DNA of 5,097 nt from JBHIER01 sp046760705 [NCBI: bacterium] (GTDB lineage: Bacteria > JBHIER01 > G020348925). The notes beneath the pieces are model-generated. The model saw nothing but the letters and a program-made list of their open reading frames with translations, ran no database searches and was not told where the DNA came from. Positions 1 through 5,097 of the stretch are shown in pieces (positions within the stretch are counted from its first letter, which is position 1; each line of letters starts with the position of its first letter). Position numbers and translations under genes: made by a program. The stretch lies in NCBI GenBank assembly GCA_046760705.1, contig JBHIER010000273.1, forward strand, positions 1 to 5,097. Direction: 5' to 3'.

Positions 1-99
1 GTCAAGAATGATGTTCACAATACACACCGCATCCAGAATGTTGATCTTGTCGTCATCCTTGGGGTTAGACCTTAAGATAAAACTAAAGCGGTGTACTAC
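1..99 (-). pseudogene. Dockerin-like EF-hand repeat remnant, cut by left edge
   Basis: On the minus strand the frame is open from after a TAA (102-100) to the left edge. Its last part reads DDDKINILDAV (57-25) followed by CIVNIILD (24-1). This closely resembles the calcium-binding loop and helix of dockerin type I-like repeats, typically GDVNGDGKINILDVV then NIIL, which end many secreted bacterial proteins. The preceding codons (to 99) do not look like dockerin, no ATG, GTG or TTG start precedes the match, and loop positions 1 and 3 are degenerate (N and K in place of D and N). It is therefore more likely a decayed or frameshifted 3' gene end than an intact gene start. The match is short, so a chance origin is not excluded. 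Confidence 0.4.
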
Positions 100-180
100 T
101 TATTCTCCAGGCAACATCCGCGAAAACATTCCTCTCACATAGTGTCTGAATGAAAACTCATGATCGATTAGTGTCATTGC

Positions 181-200
181 GAGCTTGTTAATACAAGCTC
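181..200. repeat. Perfect 8-bp inverted repeat with 4-nt loop
   Basis: GAGCTTGT (181-188) and ACAAGCTC (193-200) are perfect reverse complements around TAAT. The stem is half A/T, and no T-run follows on either strand, so it is not a typical intrinsic terminator, although it lies about 190 bp downstream of secA. It is preceded by gtgtcattgc (171-180). From memory, CATTGCGAG-type hairpin repeats recur in many bacterial genomes, so this may be a copy of a dispersed palindromic element. Confidence 0.55.
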
Positions 201-301
201 CTGCTTATCTCAGGATTCTCCATGGTTGACTCGGTACAAATAGACCTGACTGGACACGGCCTGCCCCTGGTTATCATCCCAAATTATGCCCACAGAGACA
301 C

Positions 302-339
302 AGAGGATTGGTATTGACATAGAGGATTAGTATTGACAA
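302..339. repeat. Imperfect 19-bp tandem direct repeat downstream of secA
   Basis: Unit 1 (302-320, agaggattggtattgacat) and unit 2 (321-339, agaggattagtattgacaa) are adjacent and match at 17 of 19 positions. Just before them, cacagagacacagagg (291-306) is itself a short purine-rich repeat. Each unit contains a TTGACA, but no matching -10 element or downstream plus-strand gene is seen, so they are not called as promoters. Confidence 0.7.
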
Positions 340-392
340 TATCTTAACTCAAAGGTTGTTTCCCGACCACCGGATACAGTCTCAGGAAGTTA

Positions 393-3300
393 TTATTTCC
401 CGCAACACTTTTTGTACTTTCTCCCACTCCCGCAGGGGCAGGGGTCGTTGCGGCCGATCTTGCGGCCCACCCGGACGGGCTGACGTTTGCCAGCCCGGGG
501 CACACCGGCCTGCGGAGGGCCGAATTCGGGCGGGGCTGTCGCCGTTTGGTAGCCCATACTCCCCACTGAGTCGTGGAGGGTCCGCACAGGGATCGGCCTG
601 CGGTGAGGCACAGCAGGAGGCTCCTGGACCAGTTGTGCTTTGAACACCAAACTCAATGCCTCTTCGTTAATCCTGTCCAAAAGATCGACGAACATCTGAT
701 AGCCCTCTTGCTTGTATTCGATGAGGGGGTTTTTCTGCCCGTAAGCGCGAAGGCCAATCCCCTCCTTCAGCATGTCCATCTCATAGAGATGTTCCTTCCA
801 CCGCTCATCGATCACTTTGAGCATGGCCATGCGCTCCAGTTGGCGCATCATCTCCGGCTCCAAAACTTTCTCCTTCTGCTCATAATACTCGCTGGCCAGT
901 TTCGCTATCCTCTCCTGGAGATCTTCCAACTTCATGGTCGAGATGTCGTGGTGGGGTATGGGGACATCGAGCAGCAGCGTTCGCCTGAGATCCTCCCGCA
1001 ACCCGTCCAAATCCCAGTCCTCGGGATGGCCATCGCCATGGCCGTCGCCAGTGTACTGAGCCACCTTCTTGGCCACCACATCTCGGAGTATGGCCATATA
1101 CTCTTCGCGCAGATCCTCCCCTTCCAGAGCGTGGACTCGGAGATCGTAGATCACCGTCCGTTGCTGGTTCATCACGTCGTCGTATTCGAGCAGATGTTTT
1201 CGAATATCAAAATTGTAGGCTTCCACACGTTTCTGGGCCCGTTCGATGGCCCGGGTGACCATAGGGTGGGTAATGACCTCCCCCTCCTCAATTCCCAATC
1301 GGTCCATCACCCCGGATATCCGCTCCGAGCCGAAGAGGCGCATGAGGTCGTCTTCCAGGGAGAGGTAGAACCGCGAAGAGCCGGGGTCGCCCTGGCGGCC
1401 GCTCCGCCCACGGAGCTGACGGTCGATCCGGCGGGCCTCGTGCCGCTCGGTGCCGATGATGTGAAAGCCGCAGGGGACCCGTTCGTGGCAGTGGTATTCG
1501 TGCACATGGGGGCAGACCTCTTCATCGGCCCTGGGATCAACCAGAGCGCAGTTGGGATGTTTCACCACCCCGGGGCCCAATTTGATGTCCGTTCCTCGGC
1601 CGGCCATGTTGGTAGCAATGGTCACCGACCCGCGTTCGCCGGCGTGGGCTATGATTTCGGCCTCCTTCTGATGGTGCTTGGCGTTCAGAACCGAGTGGGG
1701 AATACTCCGTCGCTTCAGCATCCGGCTCAACGTCTCAGACACATCAACACTCACCGTACCTACCAGCACCGGGCGCCCAGCCTTGTTCCAGTCTACAATC
1801 TCATCGATGACGGCGTTATACTTCTCGCGCCTGGTCCGATAAATTCTGTCCTCATAATCGATCCGCCGAACCGGCTCATTGGTCGGAATAACGACCACAT
1901 CCAGTTTATAAATCTCCCAAAATTCTGGGGCTTCGGTCTCCGCCGTACCAGTCATCCCCGCCAATTTATCGTAGAGGCGAAAATAGTTCTGGAGAGTGAT
2001 GGTGGCCAAGGTCTGACTCTCCCTTTCGATGGTCACCCCCTCCTTGGCTTCGATGGCCTCATGCAGCCCATCGCTGTATCGTCGTCCGGGCATCAGCCGT
2101 CCGGTGAATTCGTCCACAATCGTGACGCGGTCCTGGTCTACGACGTACTCCACGTCCTTTTCAAAGAGGGAGTAAGCCTTGAGCAACTGTTGGATGTTGT
2201 GGATCTTCTCGCTCCGCTCCGCATATATCTTATTCAGTTCCTGTCGCCGTTTCTGTTTCTCCTTGGGGGAGATCGACTCGTCCCCTTCGATGCGAGAGAG
2301 CCCTTCGGCCAGGTCAGGCAGGACAAAGAATTCGGGATCCTGGGGCGAGAGGGCCTGCTGTCCCTTCTCAGTGAGATCGATGGTGTTGCCCCGCTCATCA
2401 ATGCTATAGTAGAGCACCTCATCGATCTCGCCCATCCGTTTGTCCCGCAGGTAGTCCATCTCCACCCGCGTCATCAGTCTTTTTGTCCCGGGCTCGTGCA
2501 TCAACTTCATCAACCGCTTGTTTTTTGGCGCTCCCCTGTGGGCCCGAAGCAGTTCAATGCCAGCCTCATACTCTTTTCCCTGTTGAAGGAGCGCATCCGC
2601 TCTGGCAATAATTTCGTTGACGAGCCTCGTCTGGCTCCGGACGAGTTTTTCGACCGTCGGTTTCATCTGGCGAAAGTGGTGGGTGGACTCTGACACCGGC
2701 CCGGAGATGATGAGCGGCGTTCGGGCCTCGTCGATGAGCACCGAGTCCACCTCATCGACGATGGCATAATGGTGGCCCCGCTGCACCCTGTCTTCAGCCC
2801 GAACGGCCATATTGTCCCGCAGATAGTCGAAACCGAACTGGTTGTTTGTACCGTAGGTGATATCGCACCCATACTCCCTCTTCCGCTGTTCGGGGTTCAT
2901 CTCGTTTTGAATGCAGCCCACCGTCAGTCCGAGGAACTCATAGATGGGCCCCATCCACTCCCGGTCGCGGCGGGCCAGATAGTCGTTCACCGTAACCAGA
3001 TGGACACCCTTACCGGTCAATGCGTTCAGATAAAGGGGCATGGTCGCCACCAGGGTTTTGCCTTCGCCGGTGGCCATCTCCCCAATTTTGCCCTGATGCA
3101 GAACGATGGCTCCGACGAGCTGCACATCGAAGGGAACCATCCCCCAGGTGATCTGCTGCCCACACACCGTCCAGGACTTGTCCACCATACGCCGACAGGC
3201 CTCCTTCACGGCCGCGTATGCCTCGGGGAGAATCTCGTCCAAAATCTCAGCCGAGGCCTCGAACTCCTCCTCCTCGAGCCGCTCGATCGCACCTCGAAGG

Positions 3301-3560
3301 GTATCGACATCCGGCCCCTCTTCGGCCTGGATCGAGAGATTTTGAAGTTGGCCCTTCAACCTCTGCATCTCGGCTCTAATGTGGCCGACTCGCGCCTCTA
3401 TCCTCCCCTTAAACTCAGCCGTCTTGCCTCTCAACTCCTCATCGGAGAGACGTTTGTACTCCTCAAAATACCTGTTGATCTCTTCCACCAGAGGCATCAT
3501 CTTCTTGATGTCGCGCTGGTGCTTCGTCCCAAATATCCTTGTAACAATTCTATCGATCAT
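393..3560 (-). CDS. secA: Preprotein translocase ATPase SecA, long form with lineage-specific inserts
   Basis: SecA is the ATP-driven motor that pushes unfolded preproteins through SecYEG; it acts in the cytosol and at the inner membrane face. This one has 1055 residues against about 901 in E. coli. The Walker A is GEMATGEGKT (160-169) and the DEAD-like Walker B is VDEVDSVLIDEAR (258-270). The crosslinking region shows YVVDQDRVTIVDEFTGR (472-488). NBD2 shows NMAGRGTDIKLG (651-662) and GTERHEARRIDRQLRGRSGRQGDPG split by no gap (703-727). The helical scaffold shows NFDIRKHLLEYDDVMNQQR (793-801 core). The C-terminus is a SEC-C zinc motif with C1041, C1043, C1052 and C1053 after a Pro-rich linker. 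Extra segments are a helical insert (about 57-105), a helical block (about 290-385) and a Cys/His-rich loop (667-698). The ATG is preceded by AGAAGGG (3573-3567) with 6-nt spacing. The gene is complete, ends in TAA at 393-395, and is last in the operon. Confidence 0.98.
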   Translation of the reverse strand: MIDRIVTRIFGTKHQRDIKKMMPLVEEINRYFEEYKRLSDEELRGKTAEFKGRIEARVGHIRAEMQRLKGQLQNLSIQAEEGPDVDTLRGAIERLEEEEFEASAEILDEILPEAYAAVKEACRRMVDKSWTVCGQQITWGMVPFDVQLVGAIVLHQGKIGEMATGEGKTLVATMPLYLNALTGKGVHLVTVNDYLARRDREWMGPIYEFLGLTVGCIQNEMNPEQRKREYGCDITYGTNNQFGFDYLRDNMAVRAEDRVQRGHHYAIVDEVDSVLIDEARTPLIISGPVSESTHHFRQMKPTVEKLVRSQTRLVNEIIARADALLQQGKEYEAGIELLRAHRGAPKNKRLMKLMHEPGTKRLMTRVEMDYLRDKRMGEIDEVLYYSIDERGNTIDLTEKGQQALSPQDPEFFVLPDLAEGLSRIEGDESISPKEKQKRRQELNKIYAERSEKIHNIQQLLKAYSLFEKDVEYVVDQDRVTIVDEFTGRLMPGRRYSDGLHEAIEAKEGVTIERESQTLATITLQNYFRLYDKLAGMTGTAETEAPEFWEIYKLDVVVIPTNEPVRRIDYEDRIYRTRREKYNAVIDEIVDWNKAGRPVLVGTVSVDVSETLSRMLKRRSIPHSVLNAKHHQKEAEIIAHAGERGSVTIATNMAGRGTDIKLGPGVVKHPNCALVDPRADEEVCPHVHEYHCHERVPCGFHIIGTERHEARRIDRQLRGRSGRQGDPGSSRFYLSLEDDLMRLFGSERISGVMDRLGIEEGEVITHPMVTRAIERAQKRVEAYNFDIRKHLLEYDDVMNQQRTVIYDLRVHALEGEDLREEYMAILRDVVAKKVAQYTGDGHGDGHPEDWDLDGLREDLRRTLLLDVPIPHHDISTMKLEDLQERIAKLASEYYEQKEKVLEPEMMRQLERMAMLKVIDERWKEHLYEMDMLKEGIGLRAYGQKNPLIEYKQEGYQMFVDLLDRINEEALSLVFKAQLVQEPPAVPHRRPIPVRTLHDSVGSMGYQTATAPPEFGPPQAGVPRAGKRQPVRVGRKIGRNDPCPCGSGRKYKKCCGK
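1026..1049 (-). repeat. In-frame 12-bp tandem duplication in secA (Gly-Asp-Gly-His twice)
   Basis: Two adjacent 12-bp units, 1026-1037 and 1038-1049, differ by one base. They encode GDGH twice (SecA residues 838-845) in a surface-type linker of the helical scaffold region, followed by PEDWD. The difference is synonymous (GAT versus GAC). The segment lies where SecA homologues vary in length. Confidence 0.6.
1467..1562 (-). other. Cys/His-rich insert within SecA NBD2
   Basis: This segment encodes SecA residues 667-698, between the TDIKLGPGVV motif and the GFHIIGTERHEARR motif. It carries C671, C683, C691 and C697 plus H668, H685, H687, H690 and H692. E. coli SecA has a longer variable segment without this Cys/His content at this place. 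Four Cys with interspersed His in about 30 residues suggests a small metal-binding (probably zinc) knuckle, distinct from the C-terminal SEC-C zinc site. Metal binding is inference. Confidence 0.55.
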
Positions 3561-3578
3561 ACCTATCCCTTCTCACAA

Positions 3579-4304
3579 CTATTCGCCACGAGCCAATCGT
3601 TGGGCCAGAAATTCGGGCAACCCGGCCTTCCGAATCTTCTCCTGGGCCTTAGCCACATCGTATTCTAAGCGAATCAACTCGACGCTCTTCTGACCGCTGT
3701 CATAAATGCAGCAGCACAGACGGGGATCGCGATCCCGAGGCTGGCCGACACTGCCCACGTTGATGATATACCGTGACCCATCCAGAAGGGAGAAGGTGGT
3801 CCCCGGCAACGGACCCGCGAAATTCACTCCCTTCTCGAACACAACGGGTTGATGAGAATGTCCGAGAAAACAGACCCGCTCTGTGAAGTGTTGAAAGGCG
3901 GCCACAAATTGGAAATGCGTCAAGAGATAGTACCACTGCTGGGGGTGATAGGGGGTGGCGTGGACCACCAGGGCTCCCTCCAACCGCAGGGTCAGAGGGA
4001 GGACCTCGATGTACTTTTTGTGTTCTGCAGCCAGGTTCTGGGCAGTCCACACCGTCGACGCCTTCGCATGTTGGTTGAAATGGCCAGTATCTGTCAGACC
4101 GATTGCAGCGTGGTCGTGGTTACCAGCCACAATTGTGTCCGTCAGTTCCTTGACCATGTCCATGCATCGGTTCGGATCGGCCCCGTATCCGACCACATCA
4201 CCGACGCAGACAAATTGATCGACGGCCGCAGACTCGAGATGGTGTACCGCCACTTCCAACGCTTCCCCGTTACCGTGGATGTCCGAGATGATTCCGTATC
4301 GCAT
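3579..4304 (-). CDS. Calcineurin-like metallophosphoesterase family protein
   Basis: A 241-residue cytoplasmic-looking hydrolase of the calcineurin-like (YfcE/Metallophos_2-type) superfamily, which uses a two-metal centre to cleave phosphomono- or phosphodiesters. All metal-ligand motifs are present in order: DIHGN (D8, H10), GDVVGYG (D36), GNHDHA (N62, H63), VVHATP (H115) and GHSHQP (H149, H151). NVGSVGQPRD (182-191) and a C-terminal IRKAGLPEFLAQRL helix also fit this subgroup. No signal peptide or membrane segment is seen. Related proteins are often labelled ApaH/PP2A-like phosphatases, but the substrate cannot be read from sequence: cyclic nucleotide, dinucleotide or phosphoprotein all remain possible. 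A CCC run at 197-199 is unusual but not in a known active-site motif. It sits 15 bp after nusB and 18 bp before secA, so it is probably in their operon. An upstream GTG at 4310 would add two residues. Confidence 0.9.
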   Translation of the reverse strand: MRYGIISDIHGNGEALEVAVHHLESAAVDQFVCVGDVVGYGADPNRCMDMVKELTDTIVAGNHDHAAIGLTDTGHFNQHAKASTVWTAQNLAAEHKKYIEVLPLTLRLEGALVVHATPYHPQQWYYLLTHFQFVAAFQHFTERVCFLGHSHQPVVFEKGVNFAGPLPGTTFSLLDGSRYIINVGSVGQPRDRDPRLCCCIYDSGQKSVELIRLEYDVAKAQEKIRKAGLPEFLAQRLARGE

Positions 4305-4306
4305 TC

Positions 4307-4314
4307 TCACCTCT
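4307..4314 (-). promoter_or_regulatory. Shine-Dalgarno that decides the phosphoesterase start
   Basis: AGAGGTGA on the minus strand contains a seven-base match (GAGGTGA) to the usual anti-Shine-Dalgarno sequence. Its GAGG core lies 5 nt before the ATG at 4304-4302. An alternative in-frame GTG at 4310-4308 falls inside this site and has only a weak purine stretch upstream, so the ATG is the better start. The site lies wholly in the gap after the nusB stop codon. Confidence 0.75.
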
Positions 4315-4319
4315 TTCGG

Positions 4320-4757
4320 TTACCGGGGCAGATCTGTTCCCCGAGCCGATTCTGACATCTTCTCTTTCAGGATAGCGTCCAGTATGCCGTTAATGAACCC
4401 CCCCGATTTCTCCGTGCTATACTTTTTTGCCAATTCGATGGCCTCATCGATGGCCACCCCTGGGGGGACATCGTCCCTGTGGAGCAGTTCCCAGATTCCC
4501 ATTCGCAAAATGATGCGGTCGACGAGAGCGATGCGGGATAACTCCCAACGTTCCACCGTCTGCTCAATCAAACGATCGCATTCCTTTTGATAGTGCAGAA
4601 CGTTCGTCGCCAATACGGCCGCATATTTCAGGGCTTCAGGGCTATATTTTCGCCATTCGGACACATCCTCAAGCACCATGTCCACCGGATTCCCCGTCAT
4701 CTCCGCAGAATAGAGCGTCTGCAGAGCAAGCTCTCTGGCCTTCCGCCTATGTCCCAT
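4320..4757 (-). CDS. nusB: Transcription antitermination factor NusB
   Basis: A 145-residue all-helical protein, the usual length for NusB. With NusE (ribosomal protein S10) it binds boxA RNA in rRNA leaders and helps form the antitermination complex on RNA polymerase; it is cytoplasmic. Visible signatures are the N-terminal RRKARELALQTLY block (residues 4-16, the Arg-rich RNA-binding helix), W71, the DRIILRMGIWELL block (80-92), and the C-terminal VAIDEAIELAKKYST plus GGFINGILDAIL blocks (101-130). The ATG at 4757-4755 is preferred because an in-frame TGA (4772-4770) sits just upstream and a GAGG Shine-Dalgarno core (4771-4768) lies 10 nt before it. It follows ribH, a frequent arrangement, and precedes the phosphoesterase by 15 bp, so co-transcription is likely. 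The protein looks intact; the last 12 or so residues are a non-conserved polar tail. Confidence 0.96.
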   Translation of the reverse strand: MGHRRKARELALQTLYSAEMTGNPVDMVLEDVSEWRKYSPEALKYAAVLATNVLHYQKECDRLIEQTVERWELSRIALVDRIILRMGIWELLHRDDVPPGVAIDEAIELAKKYSTEKSGGFINGILDAILKEKMSESARGTDLPR

Positions 4758-4833
4758 ACTGAGCTTTCCTCACGTCCACGAATCCACCACCAGCCTCTTT
4801 CAAGAATAAAGGGTTTACTGGAAGCGAAAGCAA

Positions 4834-4863
4834 GGGGAAAATTGGCCGGGGAGGGCTTTCCCC
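4834..4863 (-). other. Competing inverted repeats in the ribH-nusB spacer
   Basis: On the transcribed strand GGGGAAA (4863-4857) can pair with TTTCCCC (4840-4834), a 7-bp stem with a 16-nt loop. The same left arm can instead use GGGGA (4863-4859) to pair with TCCCC (4852-4848), a 5-bp stem with a 6-nt loop, so the two structures exclude each other. Neither is followed by a U-run, so this is not a standard intrinsic terminator. It could be a processing or attenuation element, or chance in a G/C-rich spacer. The rest of the 111-bp spacer shows no other gene. Confidence 0.25.
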
Positions 4864-4868
4864 GCGCC

Positions 4869-5097
4869 TCACAGTTGAGCGTAGAGGTCGGCCATCTCCA
4901 TGGCACTCATGGCCGCATCCCATCCTCTGTTGCCCCCCTTTGTCCCGGCCCGTTCGATGGCCTGCTCTAAGGTCTCTGCGGTGACGATGCCGAATATGGT
5001 GGGCACGCCCGTCAAAAGGGCCGTCTGGGCCACACCTTTGGCCACCTCAGAGGCGACGTACTCGAAGTGGGAAGTTGAACCCCGAATGATTGCTCCC
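4869..5097 (-). CDS. ribH: 6,7-dimethyl-8-ribityllumazine synthase (RibH), C-terminal part, 5' end beyond window
   Basis: This is the last 75 codons of lumazine synthase; the N-terminal half lies past the right edge. The enzyme condenses 5-amino-6-ribitylamino-uracil with 3,4-dihydroxy-2-butanone 4-phosphate to give 6,7-dimethyl-8-ribityllumazine, the penultimate step of riboflavin synthesis, in the cytoplasm and usually as a pentamer or 60-mer shell. Visible family blocks are [14 protein letters not shown] at the start of the fragment, then [29 protein letters not shown] and SAMEMADL at the end. The His in STSHFEYV (codon 5067-5069) aligns with the proposed catalytic proton-transfer His, and the AGTKGGN segment is the phosphate-contacting region of the family. 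The TGA stop is at 4869-4871. It lies 111 bp upstream of nusB, a common bacterial gene order. Nothing looks degraded. The reading was made by direct translation of the right end of the window and is secure. Confidence 0.95.
   Translation of the reverse strand, partial: GAIIRGSTSHFEYVASEVAKGVAQTALLTGVPTIFGIVTAETLEQAIERAGTKGGNRGWDAAMSAMEMADLYAQL

Larger units (their letters stand above)
100..392. other. Gene-poor region downstream of secA
   Basis: About 290 bp without a supportable gene. It contains the 19-bp tandem repeat and the 181-200 hairpin listed separately. Both strands are broken by stops in every frame beyond short stretches, and composition is more A/T-rich than in the flanking operon. 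No convincing U-tract hairpin terminator for secA was found here; termination may be Rho-dependent or lie further left. Confidence 0.6.

Noticed and set aside
24-94. Inverted repeat ACACCGC (24-30) with GCGGTGT (88-94)
   Set aside because: It is only 7 bp with a 57-nt separation, which is expected by chance, and nothing points to a mobile-element end.
100-177. A 25-codon minus-strand frame starting at ATG 177-175, beginning MTLIDHEFSF and ending at TAA 102-100
   Set aside because: It is very short, with no clear Shine-Dalgarno and no recognisable motif. It lies in frame before the dockerin remnant but is separated from it by a stop.
314-343. TTGACA boxes as sigma-70 type promoters on the plus strand
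   Set aside because: No acceptable -10 hexamer lies at 16-18 bp spacing, and there is no plus-strand gene downstream to drive.
361-373. G/C-rich patch just after the secA stop as an intrinsic terminator
   Set aside because: Only a 3-bp stem can form and no U-run follows on the transcribed strand.
356-643. A 95-codon plus-strand open frame over the secA 3' end
   Set aside because: It is antisense to the SEC-C zinc motif and linker; the translation is low-complexity and rich in Arg, Gly and Pro.
573-2693. A 706-codon plus-strand open frame opposite secA
   Set aside because: It is fully antisense to a SecA frame with every catalytic motif. Its translation has no recognisable domain and looks like reverse-complement coding bias.
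2769-3668. A 299-codon plus-strand open frame opposite the secA start and the phosphoesterase end
   Set aside because: It spans two real genes on the opposite strand, shows no family motif, and is best explained as a shadow of codon bias.
4697-4906. A 69-codon minus-strand frame bridging ribH and nusB
   Set aside because: It overlaps the end of ribH and the start of nusB out of frame and has no homology signature.

Overview
The window holds a compact minus-strand cluster of housekeeping genes. In transcription order, from the right edge to the left, it reads: the C-terminal end of ribH (lumazine synthase), complete nusB, a complete calcineurin-like metallophosphoesterase, and complete secA. 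About 390 bp downstream of secA are gene-poor. A dockerin-like EF-hand coding remnant lies there on the same strand and is cut by the left edge. No RNA gene, CRISPR array, insertion sequence or integrase was seen.

Organism: the genes are bacterial and moderately GC-rich. SecA is long (1055 residues against about 900 in E. coli). It carries an N-terminal helical insert and a roughly 100-residue insert before the preprotein-crosslinking domain. From memory, both resemble SecA of the Bacteroidota/Gemmatimonadota side of the tree (FCB group and related candidate phyla). The dockerin-like stretch (INILDAV then NIIL) also fits uncultivated FCB lineages such as Latescibacterota- or KSB1-like bacteria, whose secreted proteins often end in such repeats. 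This placement is inference, not a phylogenetic result.

Layout: ribH (4869-5097, partial), a 111-bp spacer with competing short inverted repeats, nusB (4320-4757), a 15-bp gap, the phosphoesterase (3579-4304), an 18-bp gap, and secA (393-3560). The two short gaps, each with a good Shine-Dalgarno sequence, imply co-transcription of nusB, the phosphoesterase and secA, probably together with ribH. The operon promoter must lie beyond the right edge. No convincing intrinsic terminator was found after secA. Positions 100-392 hold a perfect AT-rich hairpin and a 19-bp imperfect tandem repeat.

Together the genes cover riboflavin synthesis, rRNA transcription antitermination, a hydrolase of unknown substrate, and the Sec export motor. 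The linkage probably reflects growth-linked co-expression, not a single pathway. I see no clear new defence or mobile system. The most distinctive item is a compact Cys/His-rich insert inside the second nucleotide-binding domain of SecA, which may bind metal.
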